Both the position numbers and the translations under genes were made by a program. Of a stretch of DNA of 64,000 nt, positions 9,801 to 21,136 are shown one piece after another. Under the pieces are notes generated by a model. It was not told the origin of the DNA. It ran no database searches and worked only from the letters and a program-made list of their open reading frames with translations. Positions within the stretch are counted from its first letter, which is position 1. Each line of letters opens with the position of its first letter. Source of the DNA: CAZJYI01 sp964550025 (GTDB taxonomy: Bacteria; Verrucomicrobiota; Kiritimatiellia; UBA8416; CAYOBW01); the NCBI GenBank assembly GCA_964550025.1, contig CAZJYI010000026.1:27076-91075 (forward strand), written 5' to 3'.

Positions 9801-10840
9801 TTGCCGTTCTTCGCTTCAACGCAGGAGACGGTCCCATTGTTGCTGACCATGTAGAGCAGGTCGCCGACCACCAGGAATGACGGCGTCGCCGGCACGTCCT
9901 TGTTCTTCCGGGTGATTTTCCAGGAGACATGCGTGTCTGTCACGTCCCCCCTGCCGTCGGGGCGCAACGCCCATAGCTCCGGGTAGTCGTAGTCGGTGAC
10001 GACATATACCAACCCCTGGCCGCACAGCGGCCGGGCGACCATCGACCAGCCGGTGTGGCGCGCCTTCCAGAGCTCCTCGCCCGTCTTGGGATTGTAGGCA
10101 ATCACAGCCTGGGACCCGGGACTCACGAGCTGGAGTCGACCGTCACACCGGAAGACGCTCGGCGTGCAAAACGCTTTGCGACGTGTACTGCTCAGGCGGC
10201 CGTAGTCCACGGACCGCCTGGTTTTCCAGGCGGTCTTGCCTGTCGCCTTGTCCAGCGCGATAACATACTGAACATCCATTCCGTCGACGTTGAAGATCAG
10301 CAGGTTGCTGAAGAGGATCGGCGAGGACCCGGGCCCCATCTGGTGGTCGCACGTGAGATCCCGCCTCTCCCAGAGGATCTCCCCGCTGCCGGTATCGAGG
10401 CACGCCGTTCCGTTGGATCCGTAATGGACATAGATCTTCCCATCCTCTACGGCCGGCGTCGGCGAGGCGTGGCTGTTGAGCGGGTTGATGCGCTCCGGTT
10501 TCGCGACGTCGAAGACTTTGACATCGTGAAGTGTCTTGCCGGTCTTCGCGTCAACGCACACCGCGAACAGCTTCTTGCCGTCCTTTGTCGCGGTTGTCAT
10601 CCATACCTGCTTCCCCCAGACAACCGGGGAGGACCAGCCGGTGTCGTGCACGGGGACCTTCCATGTGACATTGTTCGTCTCACTCCAGCGCAGAGGGAGG
10701 GCTTTCGACTCGGCATGCCCGTTGCCGTTCGGTCCCCGGAACTCGGGCCAGTTCCCGGCACTACCCCGCTCCCTGGGGACTTGTACAACGGACACGGCGT
10801 GCGCTGCCAGGCACACGATGGCACAGCTTGTCGCAGTCAA
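6887..10840 (-). CDS. Three-domain exported protein: PQQ-like beta-propeller, MGH1/GH63-like glycosidase, GH43-like propeller
   Basis: 1,317 residues from a TTG preceded by a GAGGTGG ribosome site. Residues ~30-422 are a PQQ-type propeller (WPEFRGPNGNG start, repeated W...A/G blade motifs such as TGKTAWKT). Residues ~495-985 are an (alpha/alpha)6 MGH1-like glycoside hydrolase (IEEIYHFRWWTFRKHIKET, FWAADAMHCRYLVD, GPSWPFATSVTL). Residues ~1022-1317 are a five-bladed GH43/GH130-type propeller (HLWYTGQAKRRSKIGYATS repeated three times). The linkers are low-complexity and repeat-derived; the first carries a ~200-bp inverted-repeat element. In relatives I know these three are separate proteins, so this ORF looks like a fusion by repeat insertion. 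It lies upstream of the SSS transporter. Domain calls are good; whether one polypeptide is made is uncertain. Confidence 0.8.
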   Translation of the reverse strand: MTATSCAIVCLAAHAVSVVQVPRERGSAGNWPEFRGPNGNGHAESKALPLRWSETNNVTWKVPVHDTGWSSPVVWGKQVWMTTATKDGKKLFAVCVDAKTGKTLHDVKVFDVAKPERINPLNSHASPTPAVEDGKIYVHYGSNGTACLDTGSGEILWERRDLTCDHQMGPGSSPILFSNLLIFNVDGMDVQYVIALDKATGKTAWKTRRSVDYGRLSSTRRKAFCTPSVFRCDGRLQLVSPGSQAVIAYNPKTGEELWKARHTGWSMVARPLCGQGLVYVVTDYDYPELWALRPDGRGDVTDTHVSWKITRKNKDVPATPSFLVVGDLLYMVSNNGTVSCVEAKNGNIVWRERLGGKYLASPIHAADRIYLFNRNAETTVIEAGRAFKPLATNSLDGTILQATPAVAGDALFLRTATHLYRIEGESPPLAGGKLRSRVPRTQSTTPGGARNEHEGRFARTVLKKGSRIEPRTEVARKPETSRPQGAGTPCVLKTDALRRYVGNFNRHDHTHFGQAISNEDAADWMARNVPLFECPDKDIEEIYHFRWWTFRKHIKETADGFVVTEFLPKVNWSGKHNTISCPAGHHFREGRWIRDARYLDDYAVFWFRKGGSPRRYSFWAADAMHCRYLVDRNEAFATGLLDDLVRNYQEWEKSRLEPDGLFWQIDDRDGMEVSIGGGGHRGQGKRATINSYMYGDSLAIAAIADMAGKPAIANAYREKAERIRRLVLEKLWDDDAGFFKVLPRGDDAEKVDVRELHGYTPWYFNLPPRERGYEVAWKQLMDPKGFFAPYGPTVAEQRHPRFAVSYKGHECQWNGPSWPFATSVTLTALANVLNDYPQDTVSERDYFETLKVYTKSHRLKRDDGMVVPWIDENLNPYTGDWIARTRLKAWKNGTWDRGKGGVERGKDYNHSTYCDLIITGLIGLRPRADDTVEVNPLVPEGTWDWFCLDGVPYHGHSLTILWDKTGEQYGKGKGLRILADGKGIAASETLSRLTASLPSPSPTRDTRLATRGAAPARRGTKGKGGWVKHPANPVLGGKEYGTIFDVSVLRAEGEYRMYCSWRPRKSIALSRGRDGVVWSEPEIVLGPADTGWEDKVNRPGVLYKDGVYHLWYTGQAKRRSKIGYATSTDGINFKRRSEPVLVAECEWEEPSLMCPHVEWDDGENLFRMWYSGGEDYEPDAIGYATSRDGVTWDRHVANPVFKADPETKWERSKVTACQVLRRGNWHYMFYIGFEHKTLARIGLARSQNGITEWERHPGNPIIGPTEGAWDAESCYKPFAVCDEPNDRWLLWYNGRSRGEMIGLAVHEGRDLGFPVEE
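9373..9574. repeat. About 200-bp element with terminal inverted repeats inside the PQQ/glycosidase ORF
   Basis: Bases 9379-9402 and 9542-9565 are a perfect 24-nt inverted repeat (core CCCGCCCCTTGCGGGCGGG). Weaker matching extends outward on both sides (CAGGGAG on the left against CTCCCTC on the right). The element contains no stop in the ORF frame. It covers residues ~422-489, exactly the linker between the propeller and the glycosidase. It resembles a MITE or a REP-doublet rather than a coding domain. Confidence 0.7.
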
Positions 10841-10951
10841 GTTTCCACCTCACTTCCCGTCTTCTCCCCCTGGGGCGGGGAGGCGCATTGTCTGTCTGCT
10901 CCAGTATCCGATGCGTCGGGACTATTGGTCGCCTGAATCGGACCGCCGCGC

Positions 10952-13900
10952 CTACCGCGCGGTCCTGATTCGGTAGAACAGAACGCGATTGGTTTTCCAC
11001 TCGTCGACGATATTGGTTGTGGTTGCCGTGGGCGGCAGGTTGGTGAAGGCGGCGATCCACGTGCCAGTCGACAGGGTCTGGTCTCCGCAGTACTCCAGCC
11101 ACTGAGTGGCGTCCCGTCCGCCTCGCCAGACCACTCTCACGCCGTCCTGTTCCGGCTGCAGGCCGAGCAACGAGAGGCATGATTCCGCGTTGGTCGGGTC
11201 GGTGTCGGCGATCCACTCCTGCACGGTGAGCATCCCGTCACCGTCTTCGTCGTTGGTGGCCGCGGCCACGAAATCGTTGGTCCAGCCATGCCGCGCCATC
11301 CACCATTCGGGCATCCCGTTCGTCACGAGATTGGCGGAGAACTCCGCCATGATCGAATGAGGAATCGACATCGTGAAGGGCAACGGGTTGTTGGTCGAAA
11401 AGACGGTGCCCTGCCAACGCGCGAAATGGAAATAGTCGTTCGCGATGGCCGCTACGGTCACGTTGCTGCCCGCGTCGACCCACTGATCAGGCTCGGTGAC
11501 TCGACCGTGAGGGCCCGCCTCCGTATCCAGGTAGTGCTGTGTCTGCCAGAGCCACGTCAGCACGGTGTTGTTGGTCAGGATAAGGTCGAGACTGGTCGGG
11601 CTGATCTGCGTGAACGCGTTGCCCGAAACTTCCGCCGCCGTGCAGACGTGCCGGATGCCGACGCCGTCCGGCACGGGCGAATCGATCACCGAACAGAGCA
11701 GCTCCGCACCAAAGGGCCATTCGCGATCGCCCGTCGCCGGCGACGGGCTACCATGCGCCGAGCGAACGGATAAGACCACGGACGCAGGCGGATGACTGCC
11801 GAAATCGATGCCCGTCACGACTTCCCGCGGCTCAACGACTACCTGGTGTGTCCAGGGCATTGCACTACCGTGGCACAGCACGGCCACCGCATCATCGCTC
11901 ACGCTCGCCACGTACACGTAGCGGCCATCCGCGGAAGGAGCTGCGGAGTCCGGCCCGATCAAGCCCTCCACGCCGGCTTCCCCGTCCTTCAGCCTGTGCA
12001 GGAAGGTCAGCTTCCCCGTCCCCGCGTCACGCCGAAAGACGGCCAATGCCGAGGCCCTCCATCCAACCCCGTACACCAGCTTGCCGTCCGCGCCGAGCAC
12101 AACTGAGCTCACAGAGTCGAGTCCGTCCACGCCGTCGACCCCGTCCCGGACGCTCTGCGCGAACGTGAGATGACCGTTGGAACGATCGCGGTAGAAGACG
12201 ACGATGGCGTCGTCGATCTCGCTGGCTGCGTACGCGAAATTGCCGTCCGGGCTGACAATGACAGAAGAGACGCCGTCCAGATCGACCACGCCGTCCGCAC
12301 CGTCCTTCACGGCCTCCAGGTATGTCAGCTCGCCGCTGACAGGGTTGCGGGAGAAGACCCCCACCGCGTCATCCATGTAGCCGGCGGTGTACACGTGCTC
12401 GCCATCCAGACTGATCGCTACCGAGCGCACCCAGTCCAGCCCGTCAGCGCCAAAGCCGTCCTTGATGCGTTGCGCATAGCTCAGCCGCCCGCTGACCGGG
12501 TCCCGCCCGAACACCACGACGGAGTCATCATACTGGCCTGCGACGTACGCATGAAGGCCATCGGGACTGATTGCCACGGCACACGCCCCCCGCAGCCCCT
12601 CCACGCCGTCGACGCCGTCCTGCGCCACTTGTTCGGAGGTCAGTCGGCCTGTTACCGCATCACGACTGAGCACAACCACCGCGTTGTCATAGGTGCCCGC
12701 CACGTACGCATGGTTGCCGTCTGCGCTGAGCGTGATTGAGCCGGCGCCGTTCAGGCCGTCTACACCATTCGCACCGTCCCTGATAGTGTCCACGTAGCTT
12801 AGCCGGCCGGTACTCCGGTCGCGCCTGAACGTCGTCACCGCATCATCATTCCCGGCGGCGACATACACGTGTAGGCCGTCCGGGCTGACCACGGCTGCTT
12901 GCGCGCCGTCCAGACCGTCCGCACCACCCTGGCCGTCGAACGTCGCTTCAACGAACATCAATGTGCCTGTGTGCCCAAACCCGTTTGTGCCGGGGAATGA
13001 CTGTACCCATCCCGGTCTCGCCTGTTCGCCCACCGTGTACGCCCCCGGTTCGACGCCAATCGCGTATGCGCCGTCCGCGCCAGTGATGTCGAACGGCTCA
13101 CCCGAGTCCCACTGGCCGTTGGTGTTCAGGTCGGCATAGACCCGTCGTCCCTCGATCCACTCCTCGCCGATGTTGTGGATGGCGTTCGTGTTTGCGTCGT
13201 GCCAGATTCGGCCCCGAATCTCGCCCTCGCTGTCCTGCACGACGATCGTGTCACTGCCGCCTCCAAAGCCCGAAGCAGCAGCCGAAACCTCCGTTGTCTG
13301 CGGACCGTCGTTGAGCGTGTCGTCGACGATGGTCACGTCGAAAGTTACGGACGTCGTCCCCGCGGCGATCGTCACTTGCCCCGTGACGTTCACTTCCGAC
13401 CGGTCGTGCGAGACCAGCGACACAGGCAACGCGTTCGTGAGTGTTCCGGAAATGCTGACAAGTCCCGCCCCTACAAGCGTTCCGTCACCCTCCACGGCGG
13501 TTTCCCGGAGGGAAACGCGCAGGTTGGTCGACTCGTTGTCCAGGACGCGGATGCGGTCGTCGTCACCAACCCAGTTCTCCACGTGAGCGTAGACGCCGGC
13601 GATCTGAACGCCGTCGATCTCGCGGTCGTCAACAACGGTCACCGCGAACGACGCGTTGCTTCGGCCCGATGCCACGACGATGTTGCTCGGAACGGTGATC
13701 TCGGAGGTGTCGTCAGAGTGCAGACGAACGAAGACATCCGCGTCGGGGATCGCGCCGATCGTGACACGTCCCGTCGTCACACCCTCGCCTTCGTGCGTGG
13801 TTGGGGCCAGGGCGAGGGTCAGCGTTGCCGTTTCGCTGTCATGGACCATGAACGTCGCGCTGCCGGCACGGTATCCCGCTCCGGACGCCGTGATCGTCAC

Positions 13901-16900
13901 GCGTTGCGATCCGTCGATGTCGCCATCATCGTGGATCTGCAGTTCGAACGCGGCATTTGTCTGGCCGGGAGCGATGGTCACCGAGTTAGACACCGTCGTT
14001 TCGGAGAGATCGTCCGACTGCAGATACACGATCAAGTTGCTGCTTGTATGCCGATTCAGCCTGACATGCCCCGTTGCCGCTCCGTCCCCCTCCGTTGCGG
14101 ACACCGGTAGATCGACGATGAGACGGGGCTGCGGCAGCACGTTGCCGAAATCGATGTTGTTCACGACTTCCTGCGGTCCCACGGAGACCTGGTAAGTCTC
14201 GGGCAACGGGCTGCCATGGCAGAACACCGCAACTGCATGGTCGTAGGAACCGCAGGCATACACGTGCCGTCCATTCGGACTGACCGTAACCGCATGCGCC
14301 CCATACAAGCCGTCTACTCCATCGACACCGTCCTTCAATCTGTGCACGAAAGCCAGGGCGCCCGTGAGGGGGTCTCGCCGAAAGACCGCCACCGAGCTTC
14401 GGGTGCCGGGTGCGGCCGTATAGACGTAGTCGCCGGTAGGGCTGACGGTCACGGAACAGACATCGATGAGGTAGTACAATCTCGCGGGCGACTCTCTGAA
14501 GACGGATGCGTACGACAGTACACCGTTGGTTGGATTGCGCTGGAACACCGCTACGGCGTTGTCGTCCTCGGACGCCGCATACACGTGCCGACCGTCCGGA
14601 CTGATCGCCAGTGCGCGGACGCCGCCCAGGCCGTCAACGCTGCCGACGCCGTCCTTCAGCACGTGAAGAAATGTCAGGGCGCTGCTCGCCGGCTCGCGTC
14701 GGAAGGCCGCTACTGCGTTGTCATTGTGTCCGGCGACGTACACGTGGTTGCCGTCCGGGCTGACGGTGACGGCGCACGCCCCGTCCAGGCCGTCCACGTA
14801 CCGGACTCCGTCTTTGGCGATGTTGGCGTACGTCAACCGACCGTTGGCTTGATCGCGCCGGAAGATCGCCACGGCATCGTCGTACTCGCCGGCGGCGTAC
14901 AAATAGTCGCCGTCCGGAGTGATTGCGACCGCGGACGGATTGTCCAGGCCGTCAACGCCGCCGACACCGTCGGTCAACGAGTGCACGTAGATCAACCGTC
15001 CGTTGTCCGGGCTGCGTTGAAAGACCAACAGCGAGTCACTGTTGCCGGCGGCGGCGTAGAAGAAGCCCCCATCCGGGCTGATGGCAAACGACGGTGAACG
15101 CTCCAGGCTTGTCGAACCGGCGAGACCCTCATACGTCAGTTGGCCGCCAGCCTTTGCGCGGCGAAACAGCGCATTTCCGGCGTAGACGTTGGTTCCGTCT
15201 GGACTGACTGCGACTGTTCTGCAGTAGGACAGGCCGACAAGGCCGCCATCCCTGTCCCGAAGTGTTTGGACGTGCGTCAGCGCGCCGCTGGGCGCGTCGC
15301 GCTCGAACGCAACGATCGCTTCGTCCCAATCGCCCGTTGCGTACACATGGCTTCCGTCCGGGGCGACTGCAACGGAGCGCGGATTCTGGAGACCGTCCAC
15401 ACCGCCCGGTCCACTGTCCAGCTTCTCGAGGTAGGTGAGCCGGCCGTTGGTCGGATTGCGAGCGAAAATGACAACCGCATCATCACCGTAGCTCCCTGTA
15501 TAGACGTGCTTGCCGTCGGGACTGGCTGCCACCGACTCGACCCCGTATAGACCGTCCACGCCGTTGACCCCGTCGCGCAGCGTCTCGACATAGTGCAGGA
15601 GACCGTTGGTCGGATTGCGTTCGAAGGTCGTCACCGCCCTCTCCGCTGCAACATGAACGGTGTCGCCGCCCGGTGCGATGGCAACGGCCTTCGGCGCACG
15701 CAGGCCGGTCACTCCACCGATGCCGTCCCTCAACACCTGTGCACGCGTTAGCCGGCCGCCATCGGGGTTGCGATCGAAGACGACCATGGCGCTGTCGGAA
15801 GAACCGGCGACGTACACCTGCCGTCCGTCCGCGCTGATGGCGATTCCCGCCGCACCGTCCAGCCCGTACATACCGTCAACCCTGCTTCTGACAACATCCA
15901 CGAAGGCCAGTCGCCCGCGGAGAGGATCGCGACTGAAGATCGCTACCGCGTTGTCGCCGGACCCGGTGGCGTACACGTTGAGGCCGTCCGGGCTGACCGC
16001 AACCGAGTGTGCGCCGCCCAGACCGTCTACCCCGTCCACCCCATCCTNNNNNNNNNNNNNNNNNNNNNNNNNNNNNNNNNNNNNNNNNNNNNNNNNNNNN
16101 NNNNNNNNNNNNNNNNNNNNNNNNNNNNNNNNNNNNNNNNNNNNNNNCTGACCGCAACCGAGTGTGCGCCGCCCAGACCGTCTACCCCGTCCACCCCATC
16201 CTCCACTCTGTGCACGTACGTCAGGCAACCGTTGGTCGGGTCCCGCGCGAAGACCGCTACCCCTTTGTCACCAGCATAGTAGTAACTCGCCACGTATGCG
16301 TGACACCCATCCGGGCTGATCGCAACGCAACGAGCCCCGTCCAGACCATCCACCCCGTCCACCCCATCCTTCACTCCGTGCACGTACGTCAGACTACCGT
16401 TGACTAGGTCCCGCGCGAATACCGCCACCCCCTTGTCACCGGAATAATAGTAGCTCGCCACGTACACGTGCCGGCCATCCGGGCTGAGCGTGACCCAACG
16501 AGCCTGGTCAAGACAGTCGACACCCCCTTTACCCTCCCATGCGTGTTCCACGAACGTCAGCAATCCCGTGCCTCCGGCGCCATACGCCCCCGGGAACGAC
16601 TGCACACATTCATCCCGCAGTTGCTCGCCCACGATGTGCATTCCCGGTACGGCCCCGATGGCATAGCTTCCGTTCGTATCCGTGACGTCAAACGCCTCGC
16701 CCGCATCCCACTGCGCGTTGGTGTTTGTGTCGACGTAGATGCGCCACCCCTCGAGCGCGTCCTCGCCGGCGTCCCACGTGCCGTTGGTGTTCTCATCCCA
16801 CCACTTTCGTCCCCGGACCCACCCCTCGTTGTCCTGCACCGCCATGGTGTCGTCCCCCGGTGCGAACCCGGACGCCGCCGCCACAACGCGCGCTGTCTGG

Positions 16901-19900
16901 ACACTGTCATTCTCACCGTCATCCACAACCGATACGGCAAACTGCACCGATGTCGTTCCCGCGGCAATCGTCACGCGTGAGGTCACTATCAACTCAGTCG
17001 TGTCGATGGACGACAGCCGCACGATCAGGTCGTTGGTCAACGTTCCGGATATGCCGACCGTTCCGGCATTGGGGAGCAGCCCGTCGCCTTCCATGGCCGA
17101 TGGCGACAGCGTCACGACAAGGTTCGTGTGCTCGTTGTCGCGGATTTCGATCGTGCGGTGTGCGTCGCCCCAGTTCTCCACGTGGGCCGTGATGGTTGCC
17201 GTCTGCGTCTTGTCGATGAGCATATCGTCGTGAACAGTCAGGTCGAAGAGCGCGTTTGTCCGTCCGGCGAGCACGGTCACTTTGCTGGGGCCGGTTGTCT
17301 CGTCCGGACGGTCAGAGGCTAGCCATACCACCACGTCGGCATCCACCGCCGCGCCGACGATCACCTGCCCCGGCGCCGTGCCGTCGCCTTCCGTCGCGGA
17401 TGGCGGCAGCACGAGCTCCAGCGTCGTGCTTTCGTCGTCGTCAATGAGGATCGTTGCGGCGCCGTTGTGATGGTTCGTGGCGGACGCGGTGACCGTGGCG
17501 GACTGCGTACCGTCCAGTATGTCGTCATCCACGGTGAGCTCGAAGACAGCGTTGGACTGACCTGCCGGGATGACGACCTGCTCCTGAACGGGGTGCGCCT
17601 GCCCGTCGTCGCTGGACGAGAGCAGGGCCGTTACGTTCGTCTCGGACGTGACATTCAGGCTGACGCGGCCCGTCACCGTCCCGTCGGCCTCCGACACACG
17701 GGCAGGGAGCTCGACGATCAACCGCGGCTCCGGCGGTGTGTTCCCGAAGTTGATGTTTGTGACCAGTTGACCGGGATGAACATCAAGAAGGTACGTTCCG
17801 GGCAGCGGGTCGCCCATTGCGCCGGGATACGTCTGGATCCACTCGCGCCGCATTTCCTCCGCGATGATGCGCTCGCCCGGCTCCGTGCCAAGCGTGTAGT
17901 TTCCCGCCGAATCGGTCAGCGTGAGAGGTTCATCGACGTCCCACGCTGCATTCGTGTTCAGATCCACGTAGACCTTCCACCCCTCGAGCCCCTCTTCCCC
18001 GGTGTCCCGGACGCCGTTCGTGTTCGTGTCACTCCACTTGGCCCCCCGGAGCTCGCCCTCGTTGTCCTGCACGGCAATCGTGTCCCATCCCTCGGCAAAG
18101 CCCACCGCAACGGCGGAGACTTTCGCTGTTCGCACGCCATCCACGTCTCCGTCGTTCTGAATGCTCACGTCGAACGTCACCGACGTCGTCCCTGACACGA
18201 TGGTCACCTGCGATGTCACGGCGACCTCGGTAAGGTCATCCGACACCAGCGAAACGTGCAGGTCGTTCGTGGGCCTGCCGAGTACGCTCACCGTGCCCGC
18301 GTCGGGCAACACCCCGTCGCCTTCCACGGCTGATAGCGGCAGGGACACGACGAGGTTTGTGGGCTCGTTGTCCAGAACCGCTATTGACGCGCGCCCCTCG
18401 GCCCAGTTCTCGACGTGAGCCGTGACCGTGGCTGTCTGCGTTCCGTCGATCAGCGCGTCGTCGTGAACATCCAGACGGAAGGACACGTTCGTGCCGCCGG
18501 CAGGAATGGTCGCCCGTTCCGGAACGGAGATCTCGGACGAGTCGTCGGAACTGAGCGTGACGGCGACATCGGCATCCACAGCCGCACTGACGGTCACCCG
18601 ACCGGTTGCGATGCTCTGGCCTTCCGTGCAGCTTGCGGGCAGGGCGACGCCGAGCACGGCGACCTCGTCGTCGTGAATGCGTATCGCGGTGCTCCCGCCG
18701 ACATAATTCGTGGCCGTGGCGGTGACGGTGACGTTCTGGGAGCCGTCAAGGGCGCCGTCGTCCACGAGCACGTCAAAAGCCGCGTCGGTCTGCCCCGTCC
18801 GAATCACCACCACGTTGGTGAACGGGCGTGCCTGGCTATCGTCGCTGGACGTGAGGAGCACGGTCACGTCGTAGTCCGGCGCGACGGCGACATGCACGCG
18901 CCCCGACACGGCGCCATCTCCCTCGTCGGCGTATCGCGGCAGCGTGAGGGTCAACCCATGCAGAACTCTGAACATATTCGTGACGGGCGACGCGGGATAC
19001 CAATCCGCATCGCCGCCCTGGCTCGCGACGACGCTGACCGATCCCGTTCCCGTGAAACTGAGGTTGGTCTGCCCGGAGAGCAATGCGGGTCCGCTCCGAA
19101 CGGTGAACTCGACATCGAGCCCGCTCGTGGCCGTGGCGCGGAGCGTGACGACGTTCGTGAGCGCCTGGTCCGGAATAGGGGGAAAGTCAATGGTCTGATC
19201 GCGCAGGGCCTTCCAACCGGTATCGCTGTCGCCGTAGTCGCTCGCCCGAGCCCCGGAAACGCTCGTGGCCGCCTGTACCCAGTAGTAGTAGGTTATGCCC
19301 GACGCGGCCGTGGCGTCGTCGTAGGCCGCGTCGGTTTGCCAGATGCCCAGGGCTGTCTTCGCGCCAGCGGCTGACTCTGCGCGCGAGACGCGGTAATGCG
19401 ATGCATCTTCGACCTCGTTCCAGGTCACGCGCACCTTGTCGGAATGTGTTCCATCCGTTGCGGAAACGCCGGCCGGGGCGGACAGCGCGCGCCATCCGGT
19501 GTTGTAGCTGCTGTACGTGCTTTCGTAGTGGCCCGAACGGCTCCTGGCTGCCCGCACCCAGTAGTAGTGCGTCACGCCCTGTGTTGCCGAGGTGTCGTGA
19601 TACGTAGTCCCGGTCTGCCATGCTCCCACGTCCGTCTTTGTACCCGAGGATGACGTGGCGCGCGAGACCCGGTAGTGGGTTGCCCCGCTGACGCCGTTCC
19701 AGCTCACGACGACCGCGTCGGAGCGGGTCCCGTCCGTCGCAGAAACGCCGGCGGGCGCGGTGGGCGGCCAAGGTCCCCACTGTTGCCAACCCGTGACGAG
19801 AGACTGGTTCGCCGAAACAAGCCGGCAGGCGCCGTTGTACGAACCGCCCCCAAAGACGTGGACGCCCACGATACGACGAGACCCCCACTGCGACGCCCAA

Positions 19901-20982
19901 ACGGGGCCACCGCTGTTCCCCCCGCTCGTGTCGGCCGTGTACCGCAACTCACGGCGGCCGGCTCCTCCCGTGCCGACCACGACGCCCGGCGATTGCCACA
20001 TCCCGTCGCTGTCGGCCTCGCCCTGTACCACCTTGGGGTAGCCGGCCAGGGTGATGCTCGAGGGCGTGTTGTCGAAAACCACCGGCATGAAAGTCGATAT
20101 GCCGTCGAAAGGCGTTTCGAAGAACGCCGCGCCGATGTCGTACTCGAACGTGTTGCGGGTGAGATACTCGCTGTCCGCACAGATTTCGAGCGCTGTCCGT
20201 GACCCAAAGGGGCGCGTGACGGCGCCTCCCGGAGTGTCCTGTCTCTGGCCGGGGGTGATGCGGAAGCCGAACCCCCACTCGCGGGTCGGAATGTTATAGA
20301 CGACGTGTCCGCAGGTCAGCGCACAGTACCGCGAGATCAATGCCGCGCTGCCCCTGTGGATGCCGTCGGAGAATATCACACTGACGTAGGAGACCGTACT
20401 CCACGGGTAGGTCCCGGTGTTCGTAACACGGACGCGGTCATCCGTGCCGATGACATAGTTGGGGACCGGTTCTTCCCCGCCCGGCGCCGTACCTTTCGTC
20501 TCACTGCCGGATGCAGGCTTGGTTTCCGGCGACGGCGCGATGCGCGGTCTGCCCGCCAGGCGCGGATCGTTCGGGTCGAGCTCCTCGTACTCCGGCGACG
20601 GACGGGCCTGCCTGATCCAGCGGCGCGAAACCGTCAAAAGGGCCTGGGCCTCTTCCCGGCTGAGGGGCCTCGACACGGGCTTCTGGAGGCAGATGTAAAA
20701 CGTCCGTTCTCCGTCTTGCGTGAGATCGTGTTCCGCCCACTGGTAAAAAGCGTCTTCGATGATCTGCGCCACTACCCGTGACGGTGCCGTTCCGTCAGCC
20801 GTGGTGGGTGCGCCCCGTACCTCGAACCCGGCGGCAATCGTCTGTTCCTCAGGCGTCAGTGCGGGAAGGTCGGTCGCCTCTGCACCCCGGGCGCCTGCCG
20901 GTTCTGCGCCGGAACAGCCGAGAACGACACACGCCAGGAGTACCGCCGTTCTATGCCGGCCCGTCTTCGGGGACCTTGTCAC
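10952..20982 (-). CDS. Giant lipoprotein: trypsin-like protease, FnIII, Calx-beta, SdrD-B and lactonase-type beta-propeller repeats (interrupted by gap 1)
   Basis: N-terminus: basic stretch, hydrophobic core and a lipobox ending at Cys23 (VVLGC). Residues ~185-400 form a chymotrypsin-fold protease with a full triad: His226 (TCGHVV), Asp282 (YDIGAAFF) and Ser357 (GNSGGPV). Then come two FnIII domains (~410-600), a run of Calx-beta repeats, SdrD-B-like domains (D-N-T-N-G motifs near 975 and 1385), and a long array of ~45-residue lactonase/YVTN-like units (SPDG..VY). A second Calx-beta/SdrD-B/lactonase set follows, then an InlB-B-like repeat and an EF-like DGDGMLTVQEW segment before a C-terminal beta module. 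Gap 1 interrupts the lactonase array. Collapsing a 55-nt duplicate at the gap restores one frame of 3,291 residues. Likely surface-exposed; target unknown. Confidence 0.85.
16048..16147. other. Assembly gap of 100 N
   Basis: The run of N is exactly 100 bases, the usual placeholder for unknown length. The 55 bases left of it (15993-16047) are identical to the 55 bases right of it (16148-16202). This is what two de Bruijn contigs ending on a shared k-mer would look like. The true sequence may be contiguous, or may contain one or more extra propeller repeat units. Confidence 0.97.
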
Positions 20983-21136
20983 GTCTCCGCCTATCTCTTG
21001 CCTTCAGTTCTGATTCGCGAGAATGCTCCGGGCAGTATTGACGAGACATCGCTCAAGCGTAAAGGAGATATCCGGGATGGCAACGACCGTCTGTCGGCCG
21101 AAGAAGGGACGACGCTCGGTCTACATCCCATTGCCT

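Noticed and set aside
13175..15097. Long open frames on the plus strand across the giant lipoprotein gene
   Set aside because: They are shadows of a highly repetitive, GC-rich minus-strand gene; they encode Arg/His-rich repeats without any known motif, while the minus strand has clear domains.
11860..16480. CRISPR-like array of regularly spaced repeats
   Set aside because: The periodicity is that of coding propeller units (~45 codons) with variable repeats in frame; there are no constant short direct repeats with unique spacers and no cas genes.
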